Source: Gammaproteobacteria bacterium
Lineage (GTDB): Bacteria > Pseudomonadota > Gammaproteobacteria > Steroidobacterales > Steroidobacteraceae
Length of the DNA stretch: 15,716 nt
Reading direction: 5' to 3'
Assembly (NCBI GenBank): GCA_020846815.1
Contig: JADLDF010000277.1
Location: forward strand, 1-15,716
The notes beneath the pieces were generated by a model. It saw nothing but the letters and a program-made list of their open reading frames with translations. It was not told the origin of the DNA and did no database searches. The translations under genes were made by a program, and so were the position numbers. Below, piece after piece: positions 14,763 through 15,716 of this stretch; the first letter of the stretch is position 1, and every line of letters begins with the position of its first letter.

Positions 14763-15716
14763 ATGAACTACCTGCGCCTGTTGGCAACGGCCGCCTGCAT
14801 CGAAGTGATCGGCGCGCCGGCGATCGCGCAGTCCACGCCGCCAGCTCCGGACGAGGCGCTGGAAGAGGTCATCGTCACCGCGACGCTTCGCGCCGAGAAC
14901 ATCCAGGACGTGCCGATCGCCGTGACTGCGGTGTCGCCGGTGGTGCTCGAGAGGCAGGGCGTTGCGGACATCAAGCTGCTGTCGTCGATCTCGCCCAGCT
15001 TCAGCATCCAGTCCGGCCAGACCGAGACCCAGGCCACCTCCATGCGCATCCGCGGTGTCGGCACCACGGGCAACAACATCGGCCTGGAGAGCTCGGTTGG
15101 CGTCTTCGTCGACGGCGTCTTTCTGTCGCGACCGGGCATCGCACTGGGCGACCTGCTCGACCTCGAGCGGCTCGAGGTCCTGCGCGGTCCCCAGGGCACG
15201 CTGTTCGGCCGCAACACCTCGGCCGGCGCGCTGAACATCACGACCCGGAAGCCCAGCCTCGCACAGGTCGAGCGCTTCGCGAACCTGAGCTACGGCAACT
15301 ACGACCTGATGAACGTCCAGGCAGGCATCGGCGGCCCGATCGCAGAGAGTACAGGCGCGAAGATTTCAGCCGCATGGCGCCAGCGCGACGGCTACCTCGA
15401 GAGCGCGACCGGCGCCCGGAGCAACAATCGCGATCGCTGGATGGCCCGCGGCCAGGTCTACTTCGAGCCGGATCCCGACATCAGCCTGCGGGTCATCGGC
15501 GACTATTCGAAGATCACCGAGAACTGCTGCGACCTGGTCATGATCCGCGAATCGGAGCTCGCTCCCTTCTTCGTGGGACCGGTTGGCGCGTTTCCAGGGC
15601 ACGGGCTCGCCTCCGACGGCGTCGACCAGTCGGGCCCGACGGCGCTGGAGAACCTGTCGACGAACGGCGAGCTGTTCCACAACGATGCGACGCAGTGGGG
15701 CCTGTCGAGCGACCTC
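14763..15716 (+). CDS. TonB-dependent outer-membrane receptor, N-terminal part (runs off window)
   Basis: The first 318 codons of a TonB-dependent receptor, which would import a substrate across the outer membrane using energy passed on by TonB. Residues 1-22 look like a signal peptide ending AIA before Gln23, with an unusual Glu14 inside the hydrophobic part. A TonB box, EEVIVTA, is at 34-40. The plug domain spans about 45-165 and contains DVPIAVTAVS, RIRGVGT, VFVDGVFLSRP and LRGPQGTLFGRNTSAGALNI. Barrel strands then begin (LSYGNYD, ISAAWRQRDGYLES). This type is common in alpha- and gammaproteobacteria that use sugars, aromatics or steroid-like compounds and is not obviously a siderophore receptor. 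The ATG has GAGAGGG 9 nt upstream. The gene is divergent from the AraC-type regulator; the C-terminal barrel lies outside the window. Confidence 0.93.
   Translation, partial: MNYLRLLATAACIEVIGAPAIAQSTPPAPDEALEEVIVTATLRAENIQDVPIAVTAVSPVVLERQGVADIKLLSSISPSFSIQSGQTETQATSMRIRGVGTTGNNIGLESSVGVFVDGVFLSRPGIALGDLLDLERLEVLRGPQGTLFGRNTSAGALNITTRKPSLAQVERFANLSYGNYDLMNVQAGIGGPIAESTGAKISAAWRQRDGYLESATGARSNNRDRWMARGQVYFEPDPDISLRVIGDYSKITENCCDLVMIRESELAPFFVGPVGAFPGHGLASDGVDQSGPTALENLSTNGELFHNDATQWGLSSDL

Noticed and set aside
1..15716. CRISPR array, tRNA or rRNA genes, phage or transposase genes, toxin-antitoxin or defence systems
   Set aside because: I found no regularly spaced repeats, no tRNA-like cloverleaf, no rRNA stretch and no recognisable integrase, transposase or defence protein on either strand.

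Overview
The window is GC-rich DNA with the codon bias typical of a high-GC proteobacterium. The block of envC on the minus strand, divergent from rhodanese (yibN-like), grxC, secB and gpsA on the plus strand, matches the gammaproteobacterial gene neighbourhood known from Escherichia coli. The accessory right half (a beta-oxidation operon beside a TonB-dependent receptor) would suit an environmental, lipid- or terpenoid-degrading gammaproteobacterium of the Steroidobacter/Nevskia kind. That taxonomic guess is inference only.

Layout. Positions 1-3977 are housekeeping. A truncated minus-strand gene (1-103) lies downstream of envC (289-1515, minus). Divergent from envC is the tightly packed plus-strand operon rhodanese-grxC-secB-gpsA (1590-3977). 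Relative to E. coli, gpmI is missing between yibN and envC, and cysE does not follow gpsA. A perfect 42-bp AT-rich palindrome (3977-4018) begins at the last base of the gpsA stop codon and contains a good sigma70-like promoter. Next comes a large soluble hybrid histidine kinase (4054-7347; GAF, four PAS, HisKA, HATPase, receiver). Positions 7348-7836 contain no intact gene, but hold two coding-looking minus-strand fragments, one PAS-like, probably decayed genes.

Positions 7837-15716 form a catabolic locus. A minus-strand operon reads enoyl-CoA hydratase/isomerase, SCP2-type thiolase, HSD10-type short-chain dehydrogenase, acyl-CoA synthetase, and after a 95-nt gap a secreted alpha/beta hydrolase. 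Upstream of it, on the same strand, is an AraC/OruR-type regulator. Divergent from the regulator is a TonB-dependent outer-membrane receptor that runs off the window end. The predicted job is to bring a hydrophobic compound across the outer membrane, possibly hydrolyse an ester outside the cytoplasm, attach the acid to CoA, and shorten it by hydration, oxidation and C-C cleavage. No acyl-CoA dehydrogenase is present. Both the crotonase and the thiolase lack one expected catalytic residue, so the chemistry may not be ordinary beta-oxidation.

The most interesting signal is non-coding. A 20-bp element (19/20 identical) followed at identical spacing by GACAGGCG, and then 15 or 16 nt later by CGCTAGC, occurs once in front of the degradation operon and once in front of the TonB receptor, in the same orientation relative to each gene. 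This looks like a shared operator-promoter module for the AraC-type protein encoded between them, and so defines a small putative regulon.
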